Assembly: GCF_035917415.1 (NCBI RefSeq)
Contig: NZ_CP109073.1
Location: 1,905,001-1,969,000, forward strand
DNA from: Streptomyces sp. NBC_01803
GTDB lineage: Bacteria > Actinomycetota > Actinomycetes > Streptomycetales > Streptomycetaceae
Direction: 5' to 3'
DNA length: 64,000 nt
The notes under the pieces were generated by a model. That model was not told where the DNA came from. It saw nothing but the letters and a program-made list of their open reading frames with translations, and searched no databases. Both the position numbers and the translations under genes were made by a program. Below are positions 47,010 through 56,732 of the stretch, in pieces (the first letter of the stretch is position 1; every line of letters begins with the position of its first letter).

Positions 47010-47920
47010 GGCGCGGTCACCGCCTGGGCGGCGGGCGCGGCCCGTCCGTCGGCGAGAAGGCGCGGAGCCTCACGCATCGCGGCGATGCTGTGCAGCCAGG
47101 CGAACGAGGCGGCGAACAGCCCGCCCGCCACGGCGAGCGCGAGCTGACCGACCGGGCCGTTGAAAGGCTCCAGGTAGGGACGGTTGAAGCACACCAGCCC
47201 GACCGCGAGCAGAAAGGTGGTGGCACAGCACACCCGCACGGAAGTCCGTGTACTCATCCGCTCGGCGGCGACGCGCTGCCGCATGGCCACCTGTTCGCGC
47301 ACCGCGTCGGCCAACGAGCCCAGCAGCGGCGCGAGCTGGGCGGCCTGCCGCTGTGACGCCATCCTCAGCACGGTCACCACCGTGTCCGCCGCCGCGTCAT
47401 CCACCTCCCCGGCGAACGCCTCCAACGCCTCGGGCAGCGCCTGCCCACCGCGGATACGGCCTGCCAGGGCACGGACCTCCTTCCGCAGCGGCGGCGGTGC
47501 AACTTCGGCCGTGGCCTGCAGCGCCTGCTCCAACCCGGCCGCAGCCGAGAGGGTGTCGCGCAGCATCTCCGTCCACGTCGCGATCGCTTCCATCCGCTGC
47601 ATCCGTCGCGCGGCTTCGCGATCGGGGCCCAGCAGCCCCGGCAGCGTCACCGCCCCCACGGCTGCCAGCGCTCCGCCCACCGGCCAACCCGTCAGCGCAC
47701 CCGTCACCACGCCGGTGCAGACCGCGCCGCCCAGCCGCCGGCCACACCACGCCACGGGAAGCCGCCGCGCCAGCGAGGCACTTCCACCTGTCGGGCGAGA
47801 CCGGGCGGGCCAACGCCTCAACCCGGCCGCCAACAGCAAGATTCCGCCGACACACGCCGCGCCCAGAGCCACAGCGACCGGCACCGCCAGTGCCTCGACA
47901 ACACTCTCCGTGCCGTTCAT
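47006..47920 (-). CDS. Type II/IV secretion system F-family protein TadB
   Basis: A membrane protein of 304 residues from ATG 47920. The T2SSF domain is seen in TWTEMLRDTLSAAAGLEQAL and LADAVREQVAMRQRVAAER, with helices before and after. It is the platform partner of TadC. It overlaps tadA by 4 bases. Confidence 0.86.
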   Translation of the reverse strand: MNGTESVVEALAVPVAVALGAACVGGILLLAAGLRRWPARSRPTGGSASLARRLPVAWCGRRLGGAVCTGVVTGALTGWPVGGALAAVGAVTLPGLLGPDREAARRMQRMEAIATWTEMLRDTLSAAAGLEQALQATAEVAPPPLRKEVRALAGRIRGGQALPEALEAFAGEVDDAAADTVVTVLRMASQRQAAQLAPLLGSLADAVREQVAMRQRVAAERMSTRTSVRVCCATTFLLAVGLVCFNRPYLEPFNGPVGQLALAVAGGLFAASFAWLHSIAAMREAPRLLADGRAAPAAQAVTAP

Positions 47921-49269
47921 ACCGTCCACCACTGCCGTGCGAAGAACTCCGCATTCAGACCGGCGGCTTCCAGCTCGGTCAGCGTTTCCGCACGCAGCGG
48001 CGTACCGGGCACCGCCCGGCCGTCCCGCCCGGGCCGGTAGACCTCGTTGGAGATCACCTGGGCGCCGTCCGCGTCCAAGACCTCGCGCACCGAGGTAACG
48101 ACGCGCCGCCTGTGGGCGTCCCAGCCCAGGTGGATCACGAAGTGCACGGCGGCGGCGACCATGAGGTTGGTGGCCTCCAGCGACAGCCGCTCGGGCGACT
48201 GTGCCGCATAGGCGGCCAGCTTGATGAACACCCCTCGTGACGTGGAGGAATGGATCGTCGACAGCGAGCCGTCGTTGCCCTGCGACATCGCGTTGCACAT
48301 CGGGACCACCTCCGCACCGCGGATCTCCCCGACGATCACCCGCTCCGGCGCCATCCGCAGGCCCCACCGCACCAGCTCGGCCTGGTCCACCGCGCCTTGG
48401 CCCTCGACGTTCGCCTCACGGGCCTGCATCGCCACCACATCCGGGTGCGCCCGCTCATCGGCGCCGAGACCGAGCTCGAAGGTGTCCTCGATTGTCACCA
48501 GCCGCTCTTCGGGCGGGATCTGGGAGGCCAGGGCCCGCAGAAACGTGGTCTTGCCGGCGTTCGTCCCACCCGCGACGATGACGTTCTTCCGTACCCGCAC
48601 CAGCGCGGCCAGGAAGGCGGCCATCGCCTCGTCGCACACGCCCAGCCGCACCAGATCCGGCAGCGTGACCGTGGTGAAGCGATGCTTACGGATCGACAGC
48701 GACACCCGCTCGGTCACCGCCATCGCCGCGAACAGCCGCGACCCGTCCGGCAACCGGACGTTCAGGCTCGGGCAGCCCCGGTCGAACCGCCGCTCCTCCA
48801 GCCCCGAGCGGGCGCCCAGCAGCCGTACCAGCTCCACCAGTTCCTCGTCCGACGCGGCCACCGCCGGGCCGCGCCGCTTGCTGCCGTCCGCGTATCGCAG
48901 CCAGACCCGATCCGCGCCATTGACGGAGATGTTCTCCACCTCTGCATCGGCCAGCAGCCGCTCCAGCACCCCGGCGCCCAGCACCCGGTCGCGCACCATC
49001 TGGGAGATCGCAGCTTCTGTTTCCTCGCTGGGTGAGGGCCGCCCCGCCGCCAGCTCGGCCCGGGTGAAAGCTTCCAGCTCGTCGGCCACCAGCCGCGAGA
49101 CCGTCTCCTCGCGCTGCGGACCGTTCTCCGGCGGCAGGCCGGCCGTCTCTCGCGCATGGGCGTACTCGGCCAACCGTCCCGCCAACCGCAGCGCGATCGA
49201 GTCCGCCACCGCCACGGGCGTCCGTGCGATCTGGACCGGCACTCCGGCCGGGTCCGTCGTCGCTCTCAC
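47917..49269 (-). CDS. Tad/CpaF secretion ATPase TadA
   Basis: A protein of 450 residues from GTG 49269, overlapping the tadZ stop. It has Walker A VAGGTNAGKTTFLRALAS, the Asp box VTIEDTFELGL, a His box and Walker B RVIVGEIRGAEV; the N-terminal part has GCPSLNVRLPDGSRLFA. It is the hexameric motor of the pilus or secretion system. Confidence 0.94.
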   Translation of the reverse strand: MRATTDPAGVPVQIARTPVAVADSIALRLAGRLAEYAHARETAGLPPENGPQREETVSRLVADELEAFTRAELAAGRPSPSEETEAAISQMVRDRVLGAGVLERLLADAEVENISVNGADRVWLRYADGSKRRGPAVAASDEELVELVRLLGARSGLEERRFDRGCPSLNVRLPDGSRLFAAMAVTERVSLSIRKHRFTTVTLPDLVRLGVCDEAMAAFLAALVRVRKNVIVAGGTNAGKTTFLRALASQIPPEERLVTIEDTFELGLGADERAHPDVVAMQAREANVEGQGAVDQAELVRWGLRMAPERVIVGEIRGAEVVPMCNAMSQGNDGSLSTIHSSTSRGVFIKLAAYAAQSPERLSLEATNLMVAAAVHFVIHLGWDAHRRRVVTSVREVLDADGAQVISNEVYRPGRDGRAVPGTPLRAETLTELEAAGLNAEFFARQWWTV

Positions 49270-50048
49270 CGGAATGCCACCTCCCGGTCTACCGGTGCGC
49301 GTTCGCTGGCCGGCTGCGCGGTGTCCTGCCGCACCTGTGCCGCCAGGCGTTCCGCGGCGGCCAGCAGGGCCGAACGCCGCCAGCCCGATGTCCGCAGCGG
49401 CGCCGCCGAGAAGCCGGAGAAAACAGCCGCCGAGCGCGGCGCCCACGGCATCATGACCACCCGGTCGATTCCCAGTGTCTGCGTGATCTCCCGCTCTCCG
49501 TAGGGACACGCCCCGACCACGGCGAGCACCAAACGCGCCGCGCTGCGGGAGAGGGCCTCGCGGCAGGCGAAGACGTGCGCGAGGGCGTCTACTCCCCCGC
49601 GCGTCACCAGCACCATCACATCCGCGACAGCCACGAGCCCCTGCCCGAGGTCGGCCACCCGGCCGGCATCCACGAGGACCGTTCCGACCTCGGTCTCGCC
49701 CCCGCGCAGGATCCGTTCGCCGTCGGCCTCCAGCAGCCGTACCGCCTGGCGGCACTGGTCCGCCCCGGAAGGCGCCAGTACCGCCCGCACCCCAAACGGC
49801 AGCTCGCGCGCTGCTCCCAGCACCGACCCCGGCTGCGACCGCCGCGCGGCAGCCGCAACGTCCAACAGCCCAGGAGAGTGCGGACGTCCGAGGCGAGCCG
49901 CCACATCCCCACCGGCGGCGTCCGCCTCCACCACCACCGGCCGCACGCCACCATCGGCTTGGAGTGGCCACGAGGCGGCCATCGCCAGAGCGGTCGTCGT
50001 CACGCCCGGCGCTCCCTTCACCGACCCGCACACCACCAAGTGCCTCAC
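49266..50048 (-). CDS. TadZ/CpaE-like ATPase with a changed P-loop
   Basis: A protein of 260 residues from GTG 50048. The fold is of the ParA/MinD group: CGSVKGAPGVTTTALAMAA at the start, VVVEADAAGGDVAARLG, and VADVMVLVTRGGVDAL. The P-loop reads K-G-A-P-G-V-T-T, so the usual second Lys of KGGxGKTT is Val; the signature first Lys is kept. ATP hydrolysis may be weak. Such proteins place the Tad machine in the cell. It overlaps cpaB by 4 bases. Confidence 0.8.
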   Translation of the reverse strand: MRHLVVCGSVKGAPGVTTTALAMAASWPLQADGGVRPVVVEADAAGGDVAARLGRPHSPGLLDVAAAARRSQPGSVLGAARELPFGVRAVLAPSGADQCRQAVRLLEADGERILRGGETEVGTVLVDAGRVADLGQGLVAVADVMVLVTRGGVDALAHVFACREALSRSAARLVLAVVGACPYGEREITQTLGIDRVVMMPWAPRSAAVFSGFSAAPLRTSGWRRSALLAAAERLAAQVRQDTAQPASERAPVDREVAFR

Positions 50049-50746
50049 CGAGCACCACCGTCCCGTGGCGCGAGCACCACCACCCGGGGACGTTCCAGCG
50101 ACGCGGCGCGCTCCGCTCCCACCGACTCGATCAGCACCGTCACCCACAACGGGTCCCCAGGGGCGTCACTCTCCCGGACAGCCGAGACGGTGCCCACCAC
50201 TGGAGAGGCACCCTCCTCGGCCCCGGTCACCGGCGTCGCCCCCGACGGGCCGGGGAAGACGGCGACGTTCTGTCCCTGCTCCAGCTCCGGCGCGTCCCCG
50301 GCCGCGACCTGGAAGGAGACCTCAGAATGCCCCGGCGGCGGGTAGGCCGCATCGCCCCCGACCTGTCCCGGAGCCAACAGCGAACCGGCCGCCAGCGGAA
50401 CAGCGACCGCCTTGCCGACCACCGACGCCGCCTGCCCGGCCGGCACCACGCCGCTATCGGCCGCCACCTGCGCCTCGCGCAGATCCCGAGGTTCGATCAC
50501 GTGCCCGGCTGGCAGGTCCCGGGCCACAGCCAGCACCGACTCCCGCTCCCCCGCCATCGCCACCACCGCCGCGAACCCCACCGCCGAGGCCACGACCAGC
50601 GACGCACCGCCCCACACCCATCCGGGGCGCCGCCGCACCACACCAGGCACCGTGACACCGCCCGGCGACCGGGCCTCTTGACGGCCCTTCGACGCACCGC
50701 CCGGGCTGGTCAGAACGGGCGCAGAAGACAAGGAGGTACCCAACAC
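50045..50746 (-). CDS. CpaB/RcpC-like SAF-domain protein
   Basis: A protein of 233 residues with a membrane helix at about 45-66 (VWGGASLVVASAVGFAAVVA) and then an external SAF domain (VLAVARDLPAGHVIEPRDL). In Tad systems CpaB/RcpC helps build or brace the channel. It is the first clear gene of the Tad operon and is 55 bases after the exported protein gene. Confidence 0.84.
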   Translation of the reverse strand: MLGTSLSSAPVLTSPGGASKGRQEARSPGGVTVPGVVRRRPGWVWGGASLVVASAVGFAAVVAMAGERESVLAVARDLPAGHVIEPRDLREAQVAADSGVVPAGQAASVVGKAVAVPLAAGSLLAPGQVGGDAAYPPPGHSEVSFQVAAGDAPELEQGQNVAVFPGPSGATPVTGAEEGASPVVGTVSAVRESDAPGDPLWVTVLIESVGAERAASLERPRVVVLAPRDGGAR

Positions 50747-50801
50747 TCCACTCCAAGGGAAAAGAACACAGTGAACGATCGGGCCGTCGTCCGACCCCTG
50801 A

Positions 50802-51668
50802 TTACCGACCGGTGCCGCTCAGCACCAACGCCTGTATCTCGTCCACCGTCACCACGGCCTCATCCACCGTCACCAGGCCCGGCACCAACCCCGACTCCCC
50901 GCCACCCTCCCAGGCCACATCCCACGTGACCGCGGCCGACACCGTGAACGTCCCCTCAGGCTCGTTCACCGACGAGCGCGAATAGGTGTAACCACAGTCT
51001 GGAGACACGGCTTCCGGCCCGAACGCCTCCGAGTACGGCGTTCCCGGACCGTCGCACACCACCTGACCGCCGTCCCCCATCGACCACACCACCCGGACCG
51101 GCCGCGCCGTCGCCGTCACCGACAACCCCGGCACCGACACCGTCTCCGCCACGGGCTCCCAGACCCCCCGCTCGACCCACAGCCACGTCGGCACACGCAC
51201 CATCTGCACCGCGTCCTCCGACGGACTCAACCGAATCACCGGCGACGGCAGCCGCAATTCCTCAACAGCCCGCCCACCCAACTCCCCAGCCGACGGCCCG
51301 CTGGCACTCGCCTTCTCCGGTTGCTTCCCCTTTCCACAGTCGACCTCAGTGAAGCCTGACTCCGGAACGGTAACCACACAACCGCTGGTCTCGTAGACCA
51401 ATTTCTTCGACTGCTCTGGTTCATCCGGTACCTGACCACGACTCAGCGCGGGCTCCGCGACCTCAGATTGTGTCGCACCGCTATCGACGGTGGCCCTCAG
51501 CTCCGCCGCCCGTCCCTCAGTCGACGCTGTCATCTCGCAGCGGCCTCGCGAGCAGCGAACTTCTGGTCCCCACTCGCTGCCCGCCGCCTGTTCGGCGGGA
51601 TCGAGTGCGCCCCAGAACAGCGCCGTTGCAAGGGCAAGGGAGAACCGCCCACTCTGTGACCTCAGCAC
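50802..51668 (-). CDS. Exported PKD-like protein of unknown function, Tad locus
   Basis: A protein of 288 residues. A signal-like hydrophobic stretch (FSLALATALFWGAL) is followed by an acidic linker with paired cysteines and a beta-rich part: VRVVWSMGDGGQVVCDGPG with TVSAAVTWDVAWEGG resembles a PKD fold. It is likely exported. Similar proteins occur beside Tad genes in Streptomyces and are often labelled ATP/GTP-binding without good reason. It overlaps the lipoprotein gene by 7 bases. Confidence 0.7.
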   Translation of the reverse strand: MLRSQSGRFSLALATALFWGALDPAEQAAGSEWGPEVRCSRGRCEMTASTEGRAAELRATVDSGATQSEVAEPALSRGQVPDEPEQSKKLVYETSGCVVTVPESGFTEVDCGKGKQPEKASASGPSAGELGGRAVEELRLPSPVIRLSPSEDAVQMVRVPTWLWVERGVWEPVAETVSVPGLSVTATARPVRVVWSMGDGGQVVCDGPGTPYSEAFGPEAVSPDCGYTYSRSSVNEPEGTFTVSAAVTWDVAWEGGGESGLVPGLVTVDEAVVTVDEIQALVLSGTGR

Positions 51669-52180
51669 GTGGCTCTCTCATCCAGGACGAGGTCGACCAC
51701 GATCCAATCCCCTTCTCGGCGTTCCACCGCTGCGTGCACCCAGCGGCGAGACCCAGGGACGTCATCGACCAGTTCGCCGGAGAGGTCATACATCAACCAA
51801 TCGGTGCTATCCATGCAGTCGCGCAGGTCAAGGTGATCAGCCGACGACTCGACAACCTCAATGTCGTGCATCGGGGCGCCTTGGGCGACGTGGCCCTCTG
51901 CTGCATGTCCGTCCATGACGAACCTCAGCAAGTCGAGCGCGTTCCCGGTGGCGTGATCGTCAAGGCGGGGATGGTCCGCATCCGAGGTGCGGGATGCTTC
52001 GGTCGTGTCCTCCCACATGGCGACGTAGGCCGCCACGGCCCCGTCCGTGCGAGTAGGACTCGGCGTCGTGTCGCTCCCGGCATCGTCCGCAGACGCAGGC
52101 GTCGGATCTGAGCTACCACCGCACCCAACGGCGAGGATCACCACCCCCGCCATCACCGTGAGCCAATAGCCCCTATGCAT
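51662..52180 (-). CDS. Predicted lipoprotein of unknown function
   Basis: A protein of 172 residues from ATG 52180. The N-terminus MHRGYWLTVMAGVVILAVGC ends in a lipobox, so the mature protein would be lipid-anchored. A Ser/Thr/Asp linker leads to an SnoaL-like or NTF2-like domain (VAAYVAMWEDTTEASRTSD, then WVHAAVERREGDWIVVDLVL). The frame extends 16 codons upstream but the lipobox supports the shorter start. It is the first gene of the Tad-direction run. Confidence 0.68.
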   Translation of the reverse strand: MHRGYWLTVMAGVVILAVGCGGSSDPTPASADDAGSDTTPSPTRTDGAVAAYVAMWEDTTEASRTSDADHPRLDDHATGNALDLLRFVMDGHAAEGHVAQGAPMHDIEVVESSADHLDLRDCMDSTDWLMYDLSGELVDDVPGSRRWVHAAVERREGDWIVVDLVLDERATC

Positions 52181-52544
52181 CGGCACCTGACCCCCAAAGC
52201 CCAAAGCGACACCCGGCAAGAGATCCATGACTTAACGGAGCCAATCATGCACCAGGTGCGACCACTCGAGAATGTCGATTGCCCCGGACAGAGTAGAAAT
52301 AGAACAAACTCGCATGCCCTTGTTGACGCCGCCAACGAACGGGGGCGCCTTACTGTGGCTGCCGTCTCTCCGACGCCAAGGGCGCGCTGAGCCTGCCGAT
52401 GGGTCCTGGTCATGGGCCTGAGGTACGCCGAGCGCTCGGGCCCGAGTGCGATACGTGGCCAGATGGATGGCGCCGGGCTGGCACGAAGCGCTGGCCTCCG
52501 GGGGAGCACCCTTGAAACCGGGCGCCTGGACGAGCGAGCACCCA
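52181..52544. other. Gap before the IS, no gene seen
   Basis: These 364 bases carry no credible frame. The first 150 bases are AT-richer than their surroundings and may hold the promoter of the lipoprotein and Tad genes on the minus strand. Confidence 0.5.
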
Positions 52545-53452
52545 GTGAGCCTTTTCCAACCTCAGTTTGAGCAGGTGAGGTGGAGGGTGAGGACGGCCTT
52601 GATCAGGTTGGTGACACGGGTGGTGCTGCACCGCAGCTTTCGCAGTAGCCGCCAGGTCTTCTGCGCGGCCATCGCCTGCTCGCCCAGTGCGCGGATCTTC
52701 GCGTGTGATCGGTTGACTGCCTGCTGACCTGCGGAGAGTTTCTCCCACCGTCCGCGGTAGGGCACCCGGACGGTGCCACAGGCACCCTGATAGCCCTTGT
52801 CCGCCCAGCATGCGAGGTTCTCGCTGCTGAGGGCATCGATGATGCCGTGGGCGCGGGCGGCGCGGATGTCGTGGACCGCTCCGGGCAGAGCGGGTGAGGC
52901 CCACAGCAGGCGCCCGAACGGATCGGCAAGGACTTGGACGTTCATGCCGTGCTTGTGATGTTTGATGCCCCGAGTAGTACGGCCGGTCGGCGGCGATCCG
53001 GTCCATCGGCAGCAGCGTCCCGTCCAGTACGACGAACATCTTGTTGGCCGCTGAGCGGGCCGCCGTGACGATATCCGGCGCGAGGGCGGCGAGTACCTCC
53101 ACGGCTTCGGTGACGTACCGGTAGACCGTGGTGGTACTGACACCGAAACCTGCTGCGAGCTGAGCGTAGGTGTGGCCGCACCGCAGATGGGCCAGGACCA
53201 GCAGAGCCTGCCGGCCTGCCGGGAGGCGCCGCCATCGGGTCCCGCGCTCCAGACGCCGAGCGGTCAGCAGGCCCGACAGGTAGCGGAGAGCGGAACTGGA
53301 CAGATCGATCCCCGATGGCAGACAAGCACGTGAAGCTCCGGGCGGACAGGTTGATCTTGGTCGACAACCCATCTACCAGGAGCTTCACCCCTTCCCGCAC
53401 CCAGCCCCCACCTCAACGCCCCACGGCCTCAACCAGGTCGGAAAAGGCTCAC
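52545..53452. mobile_element. Decayed insertion sequence of about 0.9 kb
   Basis: The ends are an inverted repeat of 18 bases: GTGAGCCTTTTCCAACCT at 52545-52562 and its complement with one change at 53435-53452. Inside is one transposase gene on the minus strand that is broken by at least one frameshift. No clear target duplication could be read at the ends. Confidence 0.8.
52562..53329 (-). pseudogene. IS transposase with frameshifts
   Basis: The N-terminal part is in one frame (RRLPAGRQALLVLAHLRCGH, then LAAGFGVSTTTVYRYVTEAV and FVVLDGTLLPMDRI), a helix-turn-helix transposase of the DDE type. After RPYYSG the frame must change at a CCCC run (52968-52971) to continue as KHHKHGMNVQVLADPFGR and WADKGYQGACGTVRVPYRG. 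A second break is likely at the very start near 53315, where the expected PSGIDLSS segment is out of frame with the GTG at 53329. The gene is probably dead. Confidence 0.78.
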
Positions 53453-53720
53453 GGTCTTCCGTTGTGGTGATCAGCGAATTCCACACCCTGTGATCACCGG
53501 AAGCCGTGCCTGCAGGCGATCCACCGCCCGTCACGAACCGCCCATCACCGCCGACTTGGGGCACCGGGCCACACCGGCGGCTTCGGGCCGACTACAACGT
53601 CTCAGCTCAGAGTACATCCGCGCCTTCATGTCCACGCTGGACCGGCTATTGATCGGTGGATCGAGGCTAAGCTCATCTCCAGGGGGCACAGTAAGCGGAC
53701 TCCGGGCCCCGCGGATCCTC

Positions 53721-54374
53721 GGTGAAACCGAAGAGTTCACCCGCTTCCAGCCGCTGCTGGACACCGTCGCCGACCTCGCCGGGACGGTCGTCACCAGCGA
53801 CGCGCTGCACACCCAGCGCGAACACGCCGGCTACCTCCTCGGTCGCCGGGCCCACTACATCGCGATCGTCAAAGGCAACCAGAAGAACCTGCGCAAGCAG
53901 CTGAAGTCCCTGCCTTGGCAGGACATCCCGCTCCAGGGCCGCACCCGGGGCACCGGCCACGGCCGCTCCGAGATCCGCCGGATCAAAGTCGCTACCGTGA
54001 ACAACCTGCTCTTCCCCGGCGCCCGCCAGGCCGTCCAGATCAAGCGCCGCCGCACCGACCGCAAGACCGGCAAGACCACGATCACCACCGTCTACGCGGT
54101 GACCAGCCTGACTGCCGAGCAAGCCACCCCCGCCCAGCTCGCACAGCTGATCCGGGACCACTGGAAGATCGAGGCGCTGCACCACGTCCGCGACACGACC
54201 TTCGCCGAGGACGCCTCCCAGTTGCCGACCGGCAACGCTCCGCGCGCAATGGCGACCTGGCGCAACCTCGCCGTCGGCGCCCTGCGGCTGAACGGCGTGA
54301 AGAACATCGCCGCCGGGCTCCGCCGCAACGCGCGCGACGCCCGCCGACCCCTCGAACTCCTCAGCCTCGCATGA
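53721..54374 (+). pseudogene. ISAs1-family transposase, C-terminal part
   Basis: The last 217 residues of an ISAs1-type transposase: [60 protein letters not shown] and [17 protein letters not shown]. The N-terminal half is missing; the frame before 53721 does not resemble the family. It is a relic directly upstream of the cas genes. Confidence 0.85.
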
Positions 54375-54531
54375 TCACAAAACGGACGCCCGCCGACTAC
54401 GCCGAAGCCCTGCTCGTGGGGCCGGTCGGATCTCTGGGCGGATGGCGTTGTCAGTGGCGGCATTTACACTCAGCAGCCGCTGGGTCATTGGGACTTGCTG
54501 TGGGCTGATTGCCTGATGTGTGGGGTGTGGT

Positions 54532-55260
54532 GTGAGGGTGCGGTTGGCGGTGACGACGTCGGCGACGGTGTTGCCGTGGGCGGGTGTGCTGGCACCGGGG
54601 CGTGGGCTGGTGTACGACGTGCTGGGTCGTGTGGCTCCTGAGCTGGGGCGCCGGTTGCATGCTCAGGGGATGGGGCGGTTCGGGATGGTGCCGTTCGGGC
54701 ATGGGGCGCCGGTGTTCCCGCGGGCTCGGCGGGTGCGGGGGAAGTATGCGGCGGGTGGGCCGGGGGTGGTGGAGTTCGGCAGTCCGGTGCCGGAGGTGGT
54801 GGAGGCGCTGGGGCGGGGTTTGGCTGCCCGGGAGCTGGTGGACTGGGGTGGGGTGGCGTTCCGGCTGACGGGGCTGGAGGTGCTGGTTCCGCCGGATTGT
54901 TCGTCGGGGCGGGTGCGGTTGCGGACGGTGACTCCGGTGGTGATGAAGGGGTCGGGGCGGGACGAGTCGGGGGCGCGTGAGTCACGGCAGGACTGGGTGC
55001 TGCCCAGTGAGCCGCAGTGGGCGGAGTATTTCCAGGGGAACCTGGTGCGTAAAGCGCAGACGCTGGGGCTGGATCCGGCGGTGGAACTGGAGTCGGTGAC
55101 GTGGATCGGGGCGAAGCGGTCGTTCACGGTGGGGGGTGGTGCGAAGCCGGGTGCTCCGGTGGAGGTGGAGCTGTCGGGGGCGCCTGAGACGTTGCGGGCG
55201 CTGTGGAGTTGGGGACTTGGGCAGGCGAACGCGGCCGGCTTTGGTTGGGTGCAGGCATGA
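54532..55260 (+). CDS. cas6: CRISPR-associated endoribonuclease Cas6
   Basis: A protein of 242 residues. I chose GTG 54532; GTG 54520 is an alternative, and no ribosome site is clear. It has two ferredoxin-like halves: VRLAVTTSATVLPWAG and LHAQGMGRFGMVPFGHG with candidate catalytic His, and the glycine-rich loop GLGQANAAGFGWV at the C-terminus. Cas6 cuts the repeat hairpin of the precursor crRNA. It is the first gene of the operon, 157 bases after the ISAs1 relic. Confidence 0.9.
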   Translation: MRVRLAVTTSATVLPWAGVLAPGRGLVYDVLGRVAPELGRRLHAQGMGRFGMVPFGHGAPVFPRARRVRGKYAAGGPGVVEFGSPVPEVVEALGRGLAARELVDWGGVAFRLTGLEVLVPPDCSSGRVRLRTVTPVVMKGSGRDESGARESRQDWVLPSEPQWAEYFQGNLVRKAQTLGLDPAVELESVTWIGAKRSFTVGGGAKPGAPVEVELSGAPETLRALWSWGLGQANAAGFGWVQA

Positions 55261-56732
55261 GCGGCGGTGGCTTTGCTGATGCCGAGGCCACCGGTCAGGC
55301 GCGGATCGTGCTGACGCCGCATCCGCTGCAGCGGGTGGGCGCGTATGCGCTGGCGGCTCTGGGGGGCGGATCGGATCCGGAAGGTCTGGGTGCGGAGGGT
55401 TTCCGGGCGGGGTTCGCGGTGGTGGTGCGGGACGCGGTGGAAGCGTCGGTGCGCGAGAGCAAGGCGGTGGACGGGTTCTGGCAGAAAGCCAGCTTGTCCT
55501 TCTTCCCCAACGCGCCGATGAATCATCCCGGGCGGTGGAAGGGCAGGACGGCCGATGGGCGTGCGAAGTCCGCGGAGGATGTGCGTCGGTCGGTGAGGGA
55601 GTGGCTGAGCATGCCGGAGCCGGCGTCGTGGCCGGCTGCAGGGTGCGTGCTGTGTGGGCGCCGGAGTGTGGGGTTTTTCGGCAAGCGTGATGTGGTTCTG
55701 GCGGAGAGCGAGGCTTACCGGAATACGACGCCGCGCGGGCATGAGGGGATGGCGTTGTGCTGGCCGTGCGTGTGCTGCTTTTACGCGCTGCCCTATGGTG
55801 CTCAGCTCTCGGGTGGGTCGTCGGTGGCGGTCCACAGCTGGGATGAGGGTTTCCTGCGGCGGGCGGTGGGGCTGCAGGCGGGGCGGAACCTGCGGATCGC
55901 CGCGACCGGGAATGTCGCCGGAAAACAGGACACGGTGCGGGAGGTCGTGGCGCTCGAGGCGCTGCGGGGCTACGGGGCGCGGCTTGCCGATGGCGTTGAA
56001 TTGCTGGTGTTCAACAACAACAACCGCGGCCAGCTGCTGGAGAGCCATGGCCTTGCGCAGCCCCTGGCGGAGTGGTTGCGCAGGACGTGCCGGTTGGCGG
56101 AGCGGCGCCGGGGGTTCCGTGCGCTGGTTCGGGCTCACACTTCGCCGCATACCCGGGGTGTGGTCGCTCTGGCTCGTAACGCGTTCCGTGATCCGGAGCG
56201 GATCGTGGGGGTGGGGGTTCGGTATCTGGGCTCGGTGGTGAGTGCGCACGAGCCGGATCGGGAGGAGGTCGGCGCGCTTGCCGGACTGCTTTTTTCGTTC
56301 GCGACTGAGGTGATGCAGGTGATCGAGAAGGACCTGGCTGAGATCCGGGAGACCGCGCGGAGGGTCGGCGGGCTGCTGGCGGCCCAGGAATCGCGGGGTC
56401 CGTTGCGCAGGCTGCGCGCGTACTTGCGGGAGCCGTCGCGGTTGCGGGGCTGGCTGACCCGGCGGGGCGTGGAGTGGGCGGGCGCGAAGCACGAAGAGGC
56501 GGCCGGGCCGCTGGTGTCGGAGCGGGCGTGGGTGCTGCTGTTCGACCCTTCCCCGGAGAACCCGGCCTGGTTCCACCGGGACCTGTTGCTGGTGGGGGTC
56601 CTGGAGGAACTGAGCAGGCGGGGGTGGCAGGCAGCCGGCGAGGCGGACGATGAGGACGCGGTGGCCGCCTTGCATGAGGAAGACCAGGAGTGGACCAGTG
56701 ATATGGATGAGGACGGAGAGGACCAGCGGTGA
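55257..56732 (+). CDS. cas8b1: Type I-B Cas8b1 (Cst1-like) large subunit
   Basis: A protein of 491 residues from ATG 55257, overlapping the cas6 stop (ATGA). A zinc-finger-like cysteine set is present: CVLCGRRSVGFFGKRD followed by LCWPCVCCFYALPYG. The N-terminus (RIVLTPHPLQRVGAYALAAL) and the position between cas6 and cas7 fit the Cst1 group of large subunits, which sense the PAM in the Cascade complex. The family is very divergent, so the name leans partly on context. Confidence 0.82.
   Translation: MSGGGFADAEATGQARIVLTPHPLQRVGAYALAALGGGSDPEGLGAEGFRAGFAVVVRDAVEASVRESKAVDGFWQKASLSFFPNAPMNHPGRWKGRTADGRAKSAEDVRRSVREWLSMPEPASWPAAGCVLCGRRSVGFFGKRDVVLAESEAYRNTTPRGHEGMALCWPCVCCFYALPYGAQLSGGSSVAVHSWDEGFLRRAVGLQAGRNLRIAATGNVAGKQDTVREVVALEALRGYGARLADGVELLVFNNNNRGQLLESHGLAQPLAEWLRRTCRLAERRRGFRALVRAHTSPHTRGVVALARNAFRDPERIVGVGVRYLGSVVSAHEPDREEVGALAGLLFSFATEVMQVIEKDLAEIRETARRVGGLLAAQESRGPLRRLRAYLREPSRLRGWLTRRGVEWAGAKHEEAAGPLVSERAWVLLFDPSPENPAWFHRDLLLVGVLEELSRRGWQAAGEADDEDAVAALHEEDQEWTSDMDEDGEDQR

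Noticed and set aside
53490..53720. N-terminal half of the ISAs1 transposase in the same open frame
   Set aside because: The frame is open but the residues do not resemble the family, so only the part from 53721 is counted.
54450..54520. Promoter for the cas operon
   Set aside because: TACACT at about 54465 could be a -10 box, but no -35 box lies at a fitting distance and the leader would be about 60 bases; too weak to list.
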